Shown here: piece by piece, positions 8,736-16,877 of the stretch | Layout: each line of letters starts with the position of its first letter | How positions within the stretch are numbered: position 1 is the first letter of the stretch | Source of the DNA: Vibrio tritonius | Lineage (GTDB): Bacteria > Pseudomonadota > Gammaproteobacteria > Enterobacterales > Vibrionaceae | NCBI RefSeq assembly: GCF_001547935.1 | Contig: NZ_AP014636.1 | Coordinates: 806,001 to 870,000, forward strand | Length of the DNA: 64,000 nucleotides | Reading direction: 5' to 3' | The notes under the pieces: model-generated | Database searches by the model: none | What the model was told of the DNA's origin: nothing | What the model saw: only the letters and a program-made list of their open reading frames with translations | Program-made: the position numbers and the translations under genes

Positions 8736-9101
8736 ATGGCAATAACGGTAACCGTCTGCGACGACTCAAAACTCTCACGAAAGGCAGTAATGAGAGCGCT
8801 ACCAGAGAGCTGGGATATTGAATTATTCGAAGCAACGAATGGCCAAGAAGCGATTGAGCGATACCATGCTGGACAGGCTGATGTGATGTTTTTGGACTTA
8901 ACTATGCCAGTTATGGATGGCTTCGAAGTTCTTTCTGTTTTGAAAGAGGAGAATGCGCGCAATTTTGTTTTTGTGATCAGTGCGGATATCCAGCCAGAAT
9001 CACAACGCATGGTAAATGAACTGGGTGCGGTGAAATTCCTTAAAAAGCCACTCGATACCAACTTATTAAAAACAGTACTGCATGAGGTGGGCTTACTATG
9101 A
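8736..9101 (+). CDS. Single-domain CheY-like response regulator
   Basis: A 121-residue stand-alone receiver. It has the acidic pair at Asp9-Asp10, phosphoacceptor Asp54 in FLDLTMPVMDG, the Ser/Thr position in VISAD near residue 82, and Lys104 in KKP. With no output domain it must act through a partner, as CheY does, or as a phosphate shuttle or sink. A good ribosome site (AAGGAGAT) precedes the ATG. Its stop overlaps the start of the CheC-class gene in an ATGA arrangement, so the two are translationally coupled. That is the expected pairing for a receiver and its own phosphatase. Confidence 0.88.
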   Translation: MAITVTVCDDSKLSRKAVMRALPESWDIELFEATNGQEAIERYHAGQADVMFLDLTMPVMDGFEVLSVLKEENARNFVFVISADIQPESQRMVNELGAVKFLKKPLDTNLLKTVLHEVGLL

Positions 9102-9679
9102 TGGTTGAATTGAACGCAGATTATCAAGATACCTTAAAAGAGTTGCTCAACATCTCTATGGGGCAAGCGGCAGATAAACTCGCTCGGTTACTCGATCTTC
9201 ACGTTACCTTGACGGTACCTGACATTAAGATTGCCTCGAAAGAAGAACTGGACAAATTGGAGCATCTTGAATCCGAGTATTATTTCACTCGCCAATCCTT
9301 TTACGGTGGTATGTCGGGTGAGTTGGTCACCTTGCTATCGAAAAAAGGGGGCAAACAAATAGCATCGGATATGACACACGATAAGATTGATGAAATTAAT
9401 AATGTCTTTATCGATGACTGCTTACTCGATATTTCTAACATCTTAAGCGGAGCAAGCCTTAAAGGTTTATGCCAACAAATTGAGTTAAACATTAAAATTC
9501 AACCGCCGGTTCTGTTTCGGCCATCGCTTCAAACGCGGCCACTATCAGAATGGAAAACCTCTATTTTGATGGAAGTTGCTTTTATTATTGAAGCGGCTGA
9601 ATTTGATACGAAGACCATTATTTTCTTCGCCAACAATGGCTTGGATCAGGTATTAGTCCAGCTAGATGATTTGCTGTAG
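9098..9679 (+). CDS. CheC-class phosphatase for a CheY-like receiver
   Basis: A 193-residue protein carrying the CheC/CheX/FliY signature D-x3-E-x2-N-x22-P exactly once: Asp11, Glu15, Asn18 and Pro41. A second, pseudo-symmetric copy near residues 107-136 reads Asp107-x3-Asp111-x2-Asn114, with Glu conservatively replaced by Asp and a proline at about the right distance. CheC enzymes dephosphorylate CheY-P. The gene overlaps the CheY-like gene by 4 bp, which strongly suggests that receiver is the substrate. There is no flagellar or chemoreceptor gene nearby, so it probably serves this signalling block and not the flagellar motor. It was assigned by motif; the match is unusually clean. Confidence 0.8.
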   Translation: MMVELNADYQDTLKELLNISMGQAADKLARLLDLHVTLTVPDIKIASKEELDKLEHLESEYYFTRQSFYGGMSGELVTLLSKKGGKQIASDMTHDKIDEINNVFIDDCLLDISNILSGASLKGLCQQIELNIKIQPPVLFRPSLQTRPLSEWKTSILMEVAFIIEAAEFDTKTIIFFANNGLDQVLVQLDDLL

Positions 9680-9696
9680 TCAGCCTAGGGAGTGAT

Positions 9697-11004
9697 ATGA
9701 AAGCGAAATTGATGCTGTCTGATTTGTTGAACCAACTCTCTTTTGCGCTGTGTATCGTCAGGCGTGATTACAAGATTATGACGGCGAATGAATATTTCCA
9801 AACTCGCGCCAAAGTCGAATGCGATAATTTTGTGGGTAAGAACATTTTGGATTTATTTCCTGATTCTGCCCACTTTTTGAAACGTAAAATCGACACGGCT
9901 TTTGTTATCGAGTCATCCAGTTTCTCCTCTTGGGAACAGCAGCCTCACTTTTTGCCTTTCAAAAGTTCTCGTCCAGTATCTGGCCAAGAAGATGATATGT
10001 ATCAGGATGTGGAAGTGATACCAATCCACAGCGATGATGGGTCTTTAGAGCACGTCTGTGTATGTGTCTACGACGTGACAGCGCAGGCATCCCAGCAAAA
10101 AGAATTGATTTCAATGTCTACGTTGTTGGAGACCAATAATAAAAGTCTTAATGATGCATTAAAGCAGTTAAAAGATGCGCAAGTGCAGTTGTTGCAATCG
10201 GAAAAATTGGCCTCTATCGGTCAGCTCTCCGCCGGTATTGCACATGAAATCAATAACCCGATTGGGTTTATCACCTCGAATGTACAAACCCTTAAAGATT
10301 ACTTTGAAAAGATCACCAGCTACTTTGAAGAAACGCAAAAGATTTTAGGTGAATGCCACGATGAAGAAGCGTTGAAATTAGTGAAAGCTTCAAAATCTAA
10401 ATACCAATTGGATTTTATTATCGATGATGTTGACGATTTGATTAAAGAGTCGCTTGAAGGCGCATCTCGCGTGGTTGCTATTGTGAAGAACTTGAAGGAA
10501 TTCTCTCACGTTGATAACTCCGAATGGAGTAATGGCAACCTGATAAACGGAATGGAATCAACGCTTAAAATCATCAATAACGAAATTAAGTACAGCATTG
10601 AAGTCGTTAAAGATTACGATTATGACTTACCTGAAATTTATTGTCAGCCGATGCAGCTTAATCAAGTGTTTTTGAATATTTTGGTCAATGCTAGCCAAGC
10701 CATTGATGGCGAGGGAAAAATCTACATCACCATTAGGCAGGTAGATGAATGGGCAGAAGTGGTTATTCGAGATACTGGTTGTGGTATCGACCAAGATAAA
10801 ATTAATCGCATTTTTGAACCTTTCTTTACGACTAAACCAGTAGGGTCGGGTACAGGTTTAGGTCTTTCGGTGTCTTATGGGATCATCAATGCCCATGATG
10901 GAACTATTGATGTTCAAAGTGAAATTGGTGTGGGTACTACTTTCACGATCCGAATTCCAATGAAACGCACCGATGAAAAAGCAACAACGGGTAACGACGA
11001 TTAG
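9697..11004 (+). CDS. Soluble PAS-type histidine kinase
   Basis: A 435-residue histidine kinase with no membrane segment. Residues about 5-130 form a PAS-like sensor (FALCIVRRDYKIMTANEYF). A coiled coil (about 140-172) leads to a HisKA domain with phosphoacceptor His183 in AHEINNP. An HATPase domain follows, with an N box (NQVFLNILVNASQAI), a G1 box (DTGCGI), an F box (FEPFFTTKPVG) and a G2 box (GTGLGLS). The AHEINNP form is typical of NtrB-like kinases. It lies between the CheC-class gene and two receiver proteins, EAL and degenerate HD-GYP, which are its likely phosphorylation targets. The signal sensed by the PAS domain is unknown; no haem or flavin ligand could be picked out. Confidence 0.9.
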   Translation: MKAKLMLSDLLNQLSFALCIVRRDYKIMTANEYFQTRAKVECDNFVGKNILDLFPDSAHFLKRKIDTAFVIESSSFSSWEQQPHFLPFKSSRPVSGQEDDMYQDVEVIPIHSDDGSLEHVCVCVYDVTAQASQQKELISMSTLLETNNKSLNDALKQLKDAQVQLLQSEKLASIGQLSAGIAHEINNPIGFITSNVQTLKDYFEKITSYFEETQKILGECHDEEALKLVKASKSKYQLDFIIDDVDDLIKESLEGASRVVAIVKNLKEFSHVDNSEWSNGNLINGMESTLKIINNEIKYSIEVVKDYDYDLPEIYCQPMQLNQVFLNILVNASQAIDGEGKIYITIRQVDEWAEVVIRDTGCGIDQDKINRIFEPFFTTKPVGSGTGLGLSVSYGIINAHDGTIDVQSEIGVGTTFTIRIPMKRTDEKATTGNDD

Positions 11005-11021
11005 TGTAAACGAGGCACATT

Positions 11022-12656
11022 ATGCATTTTGACAAAATACTGCTCGTGGATGACGAGCTGCCGATCCTCAAATCTTTAATTCGTACGTTACGTATGGAAT
11101 TTCCAGAGCTTTATAGCACCACTTGTGTTGATGAAGCACTGGAGATTGTGCAAAGAGAACGCATTGGTGTGGTCATATCTGATTTTCGAATGCCGAAAAT
11201 GAATGGGGTTGATCTCCTGATTAAGATTAAGACTATTGACCCGAATATTTCGACCATTATGCTCTCTGGCCAAGCTGAACTTAGTGACGTTACCCGTGCG
11301 CTCAATGTCGGTGCACTGCATAAATTTATTAGTAAACCGTGGGATTCGGTTGAGCTGGTGGAGGAAATTCGCCACGCGATAAGTAAGCAAGGAGAGTTTG
11401 CGCACGTTGATATTCTGACCAAATGTAAGCCCATTCGTAAGCTTAATGAACTTGCTATTGAAGTAAATAATAACGGTAATGATGTTAGTAAATTGGTTTT
11501 GATTGCTGATTTGCAAGAAACCAATACATTGAATACCACGTACGGTGTGCCGAAAGTCAACAGTATGCTGGAAGAGCTAGGCGATTACTTGCGTAATGCC
11601 TTAAATCTTGATGTGTATCGTGACCAAGATAAATTCTTTGTGGTGGTCGATTGCTCAGCAGAAAGTACCTCCCTATTAAGCGAAACCATCGATAGTATGA
11701 TGGCGTTCCCTCATGCCGATCCTGAGCAACCAGAGTTTAAATTACGCTTACTTATCAGTGAAATCAGTTCTTGGGAGGAGATTTCCGCACAAGAAGTTAA
11801 TGACCGTAAATGCTACATGGAACAACTGGGAAAACGCCAACTATTTTGGCTTGGTGATGAAGGCGAAGAGCTGGATGAATTAAAGCAGCTAGTTCGTTTT
11901 TTGTTGGAAAATGGGGCAGATAACTTCGAGGCTTTCTTTCAACCACAAGTTAATGTGGAAACAGGAAGAGTGGATGGATGCGAGGCGTTAGTACGGCGCC
12001 GGTTAGAAAATGGGCGATACGAACTTCCTACTAAGTTTGTCCCTATGCTTACCAAATACAACTTTATTGATGATTTAACCAAATCGGTGGTGAAACAGGC
12101 AATGACGTTATTGCCTGAATTGTTAGAAAAAAATATTGATATTCGTATTGCGATCAACACGACTGCAACACAGCTTGAAAAAGGGATTTTACGCCAACTC
12201 TTTAAAGATGAAAGCAGTGCAGTGGCACACGTTGATAAGTTGGACATTGAAGTAACTGAAACGCAACACATCAATGATTATTCGGTCGCTCGTAATGAAA
12301 TGGAAGAGCTTAAAACATTGGGTGTTCGTTTAGCGATTGATGATTTCGGCACGGGATATTCTGGGTTCGAAACCATTTGTGAGCTCCCGTTTGATGTGTT
12401 GAAAATAGATGGTCGCTTTATCAAAGCTTTAGGTAGATCTCATGCTGATGATGCTATTTTGAATTCTATTACAGATAGTGCTAAATCATTACATATGGAG
12501 ATAGTCGCAGAGTGGGTTGAAGATGCACGGCAACTGGATGTATTACGTAAACAAGGTTGTAAATATGTGCAGGGGTATCTGTTTAGCCCACCGTTAGAAC
12601 GTGACGAATTTGTCCGTTACGTGATTGACAAAAATGGGGTGCGCGATGATGACTGA
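11022..12656 (+). CDS. Response regulator c-di-GMP phosphodiesterase (receiver, degenerate GGDEF, EAL)
   Basis: A 544-residue protein. The receiver (1-120) has Asp54 and Lys105. The middle section (about 155-285) has the length and feel of a GGDEF domain, but the signature is absent (YRDQDKF near 199-205), so no cyclase activity is expected. The EAL domain (about 300-535) keeps the catalytic set: Glu321 in EALVR, Asn379, Glu413, Asp440-Asp441 in IDDFGTGYS, Lys461, Glu497 and Gln517. It should therefore hydrolyse c-di-GMP when phosphorylation permits. The organisation resembles HnoB of Shewanella oneidensis, the EAL regulator in the nitric-oxide-responsive H-NOX network, and the next gene resembles HnoD. 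It overlaps that gene by 11 bp. Confidence 0.9.
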   Translation: MHFDKILLVDDELPILKSLIRTLRMEFPELYSTTCVDEALEIVQRERIGVVISDFRMPKMNGVDLLIKIKTIDPNISTIMLSGQAELSDVTRALNVGALHKFISKPWDSVELVEEIRHAISKQGEFAHVDILTKCKPIRKLNELAIEVNNNGNDVSKLVLIADLQETNTLNTTYGVPKVNSMLEELGDYLRNALNLDVYRDQDKFFVVVDCSAESTSLLSETIDSMMAFPHADPEQPEFKLRLLISEISSWEEISAQEVNDRKCYMEQLGKRQLFWLGDEGEELDELKQLVRFLLENGADNFEAFFQPQVNVETGRVDGCEALVRRRLENGRYELPTKFVPMLTKYNFIDDLTKSVVKQAMTLLPELLEKNIDIRIAINTTATQLEKGILRQLFKDESSAVAHVDKLDIEVTETQHINDYSVARNEMEELKTLGVRLAIDDFGTGYSGFETICELPFDVLKIDGRFIKALGRSHADDAILNSITDSAKSLHMEIVAEWVEDARQLDVLRKQGCKYVQGYLFSPPLERDEFVRYVIDKNGVRDDD

Positions 12657-13962
12657 CGAAGTGGAAGTAAGAGATGAATCTGTCACAGAAGAGCCAGAAA
12701 AGCTAACCTTGTTATTATTGGATGATGAAGCTGACATTATCAAAACGCTCACGCGCGTTCTGAGAATGGAATACAACGTCGTTTCTTTTAATGAAGGTGA
12801 AGAGGCGATTGCCTATCTAAAAGAGAATGATGCGGCGATCATTATTTCGGATATGCGGATGCCACAAATGGATGGGGCGAAGTTTCTTTCGATTGCTAAG
12901 CAATTGCGTCCAGCATCGGTGAGGCTTTTGCTAACCGGTTATAGCGATATGGAGTCTACGGTTCGAGCCGTAAATGAAGGTGGTATCCATACATACTTGG
13001 CAAAGCCTTGGGACAATGAAGGGTTAAAATTAGTTGTTGCCAAAGCAGCAGAGTTTTATCGCTTAACCCAAGAGCGTGATTTGTTAACCAAAACGCTTGA
13101 ACAAAAAAATAAAGAGCTTGCCGACTTTAATCAGCAGCTTGAAACTAAAGTATTGCAACGAACAAAGGCACTCCGTGAAGCGAATGTGTCGTTGGAAAAA
13201 CTACTTAAAGCGCGTAATCAAACGTTCAATGATATTTTGGCGACGCTTAAAGCGATTATCCAATACAGTACGGGAGTACCAGCAGACCATTCAGACCGGG
13301 TTGCAGAGCAATCAAAAGCGGTGGCGACACTGCTAAAACTTTCTGATCAAGAAATTAACCAAGTGTATCTGTGCGGTCTGTTACACGAGATTGGTTTAGC
13401 CGCTCGTAAAGGAGACAAACCTGAACTGGTAAAACGTACTCAGGGGGTCCCATCTACACCGGAAGCGAATGCGACGTTAGGGGCAGAAATTATTGGCCAA
13501 ATTAAGCGTTTTGCACCTTTGGTGAATATCATTCGCCATCAAGATGAGAACTTTAATGGTACGGGAGGACCTTCACACCTTCGAGAGGATGAGATTCCGA
13601 TGGGGGCTCGTATTATTCGCGTTGTGAAAAACTATGATTATTTCGTAGCGTCCGATAACAACCGCAATCGTATGACTGCGAAAAGTGCACAGAATTTCTT
13701 AAAAGAATATAGCGATGTTTTGTATGATCCCGCTATTGTCGAAGCCTTTTTGAAAGTGATTGGTAAGGTTGACCAGAAAGACGGTATTGAGCGCTGCGTC
13801 AGTATCGGTGATGTGCAGGTTGGTACGGTAGTGAAACGAGATATTTTCTTGCCGAATGGTAGTTTGATGTTAACCGCAGGACAGGAAATCAACAGTAACC
13901 TATTAGAAAAACTTAAAAAAATCGAAAAAGAAAATCAATTTCCGATCGCGATTTTTATCTAG
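12646..13962 (+). CDS. Response regulator with degenerate HD-GYP domain (HnoD-like)
   Basis: A 438-residue protein with a receiver (about 20-140; Asp69 in ISDMRMPQMDG, Lys120 in AKPW), a coiled coil (about 140-190) and an HD-GYP-like domain (about 195-400). The catalytic motifs are broken: HD is His247-Glu248 (LLHEIG) and the GYP position reads GGP at 307-309. Phosphodiesterase activity is therefore unlikely. In S. oneidensis the degenerate HD-GYP regulator HnoD inhibits the EAL enzyme HnoB until phosphorylated; position and sequence here suggest the same job. The start at ATG 12646 (or 12649) follows GGGGTG and overlaps the EAL gene, implying coupled translation and a balanced ratio of the two proteins. 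Confidence 0.88.
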   Translation: MMTDEVEVRDESVTEEPEKLTLLLLDDEADIIKTLTRVLRMEYNVVSFNEGEEAIAYLKENDAAIIISDMRMPQMDGAKFLSIAKQLRPASVRLLLTGYSDMESTVRAVNEGGIHTYLAKPWDNEGLKLVVAKAAEFYRLTQERDLLTKTLEQKNKELADFNQQLETKVLQRTKALREANVSLEKLLKARNQTFNDILATLKAIIQYSTGVPADHSDRVAEQSKAVATLLKLSDQEINQVYLCGLLHEIGLAARKGDKPELVKRTQGVPSTPEANATLGAEIIGQIKRFAPLVNIIRHQDENFNGTGGPSHLREDEIPMGARIIRVVKNYDYFVASDNNRNRMTAKSAQNFLKEYSDVLYDPAIVEAFLKVIGKVDQKDGIERCVSIGDVQVGTVVKRDIFLPNGSLMLTAGQEINSNLLEKLKKIEKENQFPIAIFI

Positions 13963-13997
13963 TTTATCTAAATTCCATATTACTGAGTGAGATATTC

Positions 13998-14023
13998 AAA
14001 ACGGGCCTTATGGTCCGTTTTTG
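13998..14023. terminator. Bidirectional terminator between convergent signalling genes
   Basis: AAAACGGGCC pairs with GGTCCGTTTT (one G-U) around TTAT, with T-runs available on both strands. It lies between the HD-GYP-like gene (plus) and the membrane kinase gene (minus). Confidence 0.75.
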
Positions 14024-14088
14024 ATTGTGGAGAAGCAAATTAATTGCTTTAGTTTACGCCTATTGTTGCCAGGAAACAGCTAACGACA

Positions 14089-15702
14089 TCAAATCAGCGG
14101 CAGTGTGATAATGACTTCAACACCATTCACACTATTGTTTATCTCAATATTGCCTCCAACATGGCGCACGATATCATAAACGTACGTGAGGCCAAGTCCC
14201 ATGCCTTTGCCAACGGGAAGCGTTGTATAGAAAGGGTCAAAAACGTGTTTTAGGTCTTTTTCGCGAATGCCCAAACCATTGTCTTTGATTTTTAGAATGA
14301 TCGATTCGTCGGTGTAGTCACCGATAATACTGACGTGTTTATCTGAGCGTTCACTACTGATACAAGACTGAATCGCATTTTTTAGTACTTCTTTACAGAG
14401 CCTATCTATTTCGCGAGGAATACCGAGTATGCGCGGTAGATTCTGCAGATTTGGTGACATGGTGATCTTTACGGATTTGTCTGAATAGACCTGATTTAAT
14501 GCGCGGTTGATCGAAGGGAAAAGGTCCACTGGAATCAAGGTTTCCCGAGCGTCATTGCGATCGGTAGAATAGTGTTGAAGTGCCTGAACGATATCGTGAA
14601 TGCGCTCAATGCATTTTATGGCATCATGGATGCTATCTGGAAAATCTTGGTCAATAAAAGCAATGTCATTGAGTTGAGACCATTTATTGATCTCCTCTCG
14701 TTGTTCTTCACTCAAGTGTTCTTTAAGTAAGGTGTGCTGACGGCCGATAAGTTCCTTATAGAGATCGACATAATTTAGGCAGACGGTCAAATTGCCACTA
14801 ATTACGCCAGCAGGGTTATTGATTTCATGAGCGAACCCCGCCGCCATGATGCCAAGAGAGGCCATTTTTTCTGTTTCAACTAACTTATGCTGTGTTTCTT
14901 GTAGCGCTTCGTTGGTTTGGGAAAGGCGGCTATTTACCGCAAGTAATTCACTCGTGCGTTTGTTTACTTTTTCTTCAAGGGAGTTGTTAATGTCTTCTAA
15001 CTGTTTTTGGTAAGTTAAATTTGTATGTTTACTCGCTTGCAATTGAGTAATCATATGATTAAACGCGTTTGAAAGAGAGGAGACTTCATCCGACCCCTCT
15101 ATCGTCAGCGACACATCTAAGTTTCCCTGTGCAATTTCTGTGGCGGCATAATTTAAACGGGCTAAACGCTTGGTGAGTAAATTACCCAAGATATAAGAGA
15201 ACACCGCCACGAGAAGTATTTCACCAATAATGATGGCTAAGCTTAGGTTTTTAGCTTGTTTGATTTTGGCATTGAGGGCATTCATATTAAAGCCCATCCA
15301 AATGGTGCCATAATAGATGCCAGCGTCCTTCAATGGGCGTGATATATCATAGACACTGTCGTTCACTTCGGTAACACTGGATTCGAGCATTGAACGGGTA
15401 AAACTTTTTGGATAGTTGCCAGCCGTTGCTAAAATCAGACCGTTTTTATTGAGTACCGCAACATATTCAATGTCTTTATTTTGCATGAGCGTTTCAGTGT
15501 AATCATTGAGTGTTGCCAGATCATAGCTTAGTACCGGATTTTTGATGGCACTGCGGTATAAATTAATGGTGGATTCAACACGCTGTTCCAAACCTTGATA
15601 GTTCGTGTCAGTCAAATAACGCAGGGTTAAAGTCAACAGTATGCTCAATGAAATCAATTCTATTAAAGCAATACCAATGATTGTTTTAAACCGTAATGAC
15701 AT
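14089..15702 (-). CDS. Membrane-bound sensor histidine kinase
   Basis: A 537-residue kinase. A transmembrane helix at about 8-29 is followed by a periplasmic region (30-150) with a cache-like feel, a second helix at about 153-173, a HAMP linker (174-226), a long coiled coil (230-280), HisKA with His292 in AHEINNPAGV, and an HATPase domain with DNGLGI, FDPFYTT and GMGLGLTY. Like the soluble kinase, it is of the NtrB-like AHEINNP type. The ATG at 15702 was chosen; an in-frame GTG at 15717 is also possible. The binding-protein gene immediately upstream ends 18 bp before this start, so the two are one transcription unit and probably one sensory unit. No cognate regulator is adjacent on this strand; the convergent block offers several. 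Confidence 0.88.
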   Translation of the reverse strand: MSLRFKTIIGIALIELISLSILLTLTLRYLTDTNYQGLEQRVESTINLYRSAIKNPVLSYDLATLNDYTETLMQNKDIEYVAVLNKNGLILATAGNYPKSFTRSMLESSVTEVNDSVYDISRPLKDAGIYYGTIWMGFNMNALNAKIKQAKNLSLAIIIGEILLVAVFSYILGNLLTKRLARLNYAATEIAQGNLDVSLTIEGSDEVSSLSNAFNHMITQLQASKHTNLTYQKQLEDINNSLEEKVNKRTSELLAVNSRLSQTNEALQETQHKLVETEKMASLGIMAAGFAHEINNPAGVISGNLTVCLNYVDLYKELIGRQHTLLKEHLSEEQREEINKWSQLNDIAFIDQDFPDSIHDAIKCIERIHDIVQALQHYSTDRNDARETLIPVDLFPSINRALNQVYSDKSVKITMSPNLQNLPRILGIPREIDRLCKEVLKNAIQSCISSERSDKHVSIIGDYTDESIILKIKDNGLGIREKDLKHVFDPFYTTLPVGKGMGLGLTYVYDIVRHVGGNIEINNSVNGVEVIITLPLI

Positions 15703-15720
15703 TCTCAACAATTCCACTCG

Positions 15721-16524
15721 CTACAAATTATTTAAGGCATTGATATTCAGTGCTCGGATTTCATCCCAATCGCTGTCTTTTGCTGTAACTAATGGACTCA
15801 TCCCTAAGTTACCTAGCAGCGATCTACCTTGTTCTGTTTTCATCAAATTTACCAGAGCTTCTTGTATTTTTATTACGGCGGTGTGAGACAATACACTGCG
15901 ATAAGCAAACGCATGAGGGGTATACCCTTTACTTACCCAGAGCACTCTGAGTTGACTACGAACCTCTTCCGGGGTGTTATTGAAGGTGCGCATTACGCCA
16001 CCGCCAGCGACAAAAAAGCCTTTTGCGACGTTAAGATAAACGGAATCGTGAGACGATACGTATTGGGGGGTAAAGGCGATATTATCCATTCGAAGTTCGG
16101 CACCAGTTACGACAGTCGCCGCAAACGCGGCCGGAGATGGAAAAGCAATCGTACTGTTATCAAGTTCAGCGATGGATTGTATTGGGTTATCCTTTTTGAC
16201 CACCAAAATACCTTTGAGTTTTTTCTTTCCTTCACGGACTAAAGGCATGTATCCGGCTTTATCATGAAAAACCACGTAGTGATAAGGGTTCATGTACGCG
16301 ATATCAAACTCCCCTCGAGCAAGGCGATGTTCAAATTCAGGAATGTCCTTTGCTGTGCGAAATTGAATGTCATAGCCGGTTTTTTCACTTAAATATGAAA
16401 GGAGTGGCCCCCAGTTCTTTGCAAGTTCAATGGCAGACTGTTGTGGCACAATGCCAAAAGTGATGTATTGCGCCAATACTGAAGGGGTAAACAGAAAGCA
16501 TATAATGCACCACAGTAATTTCAT
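15721..16524 (-). CDS. PhnD-like periplasmic binding protein, probable sensor subunit
   Basis: A 267-residue secreted protein with a signal peptide cleaved after about VLAQ. The body matches the phosphate/phosphite/phosphonate binding family (PhnD type): FGIVPQQSAIELAKNWGPLLSYLSEKTGY near the N-terminus, RGEFDIAYMNPYHYVVFH near residue 95, and a central segment with AFPSPAAFAA. No ABC permease or ATPase gene accompanies it. It is instead followed directly by a membrane kinase, so it more likely presents a ligand to the kinase sensor domain than feeds a transporter. The ligand is unknown; members of this family bind diverse anions and small molecules. Confidence 0.82.
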   Translation of the reverse strand: MKLLWCIICFLFTPSVLAQYITFGIVPQQSAIELAKNWGPLLSYLSEKTGYDIQFRTAKDIPEFEHRLARGEFDIAYMNPYHYVVFHDKAGYMPLVREGKKKLKGILVVKKDNPIQSIAELDNSTIAFPSPAAFAATVVTGAELRMDNIAFTPQYVSSHDSVYLNVAKGFFVAGGGVMRTFNNTPEEVRSQLRVLWVSKGYTPHAFAYRSVLSHTAVIKIQEALVNLMKTEQGRSLLGNLGMSPLVTAKDSDWDEIRALNINALNNL

Positions 16525-16877
16525 TTTTTTCCCAGCCTTTTAGTTAACTACTATCAAGCCTAGTGCAGAAATAGACAAACTTCCCTAGTTCTATAGCCAA
16601 GTTAAGATGTATTTTGCGATGTGGAGCTCAAATGCATCTTATTCATTTCGTTAAAAAAACATTTAAAGTGTAGGCAATAATAGTGAATAAAAAGGCGATG
16701 GGCGTCAAACAACTTTAGGTCGGTTATGGTGAAAGGATAGTTTAGAAATAGCTAATCAAAGTTTATATACCCAAGTAACCTCAAATAGGCCAACAGCATA
16801 GCTCTTGGCCCGAGGTTTTATCGTTAACGTACGTACGAATGAAAGGATGATTCAATCAAGCACTATTCGCTACGTGA
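16525..16877. other. Gap with a copy of a dispersed motif and a hairpin
   Basis: No gene is supported. It contains TATACCCAAGTAACCTCAA at 16766-16784, the complement of a motif also found at 24225 and 44389. A hairpin GGCCAA / TTGGCC lies just beside it (about 16788-16809), and GTACGTAC-type self-complementary sequence occurs near 16830. Confidence 0.45.
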
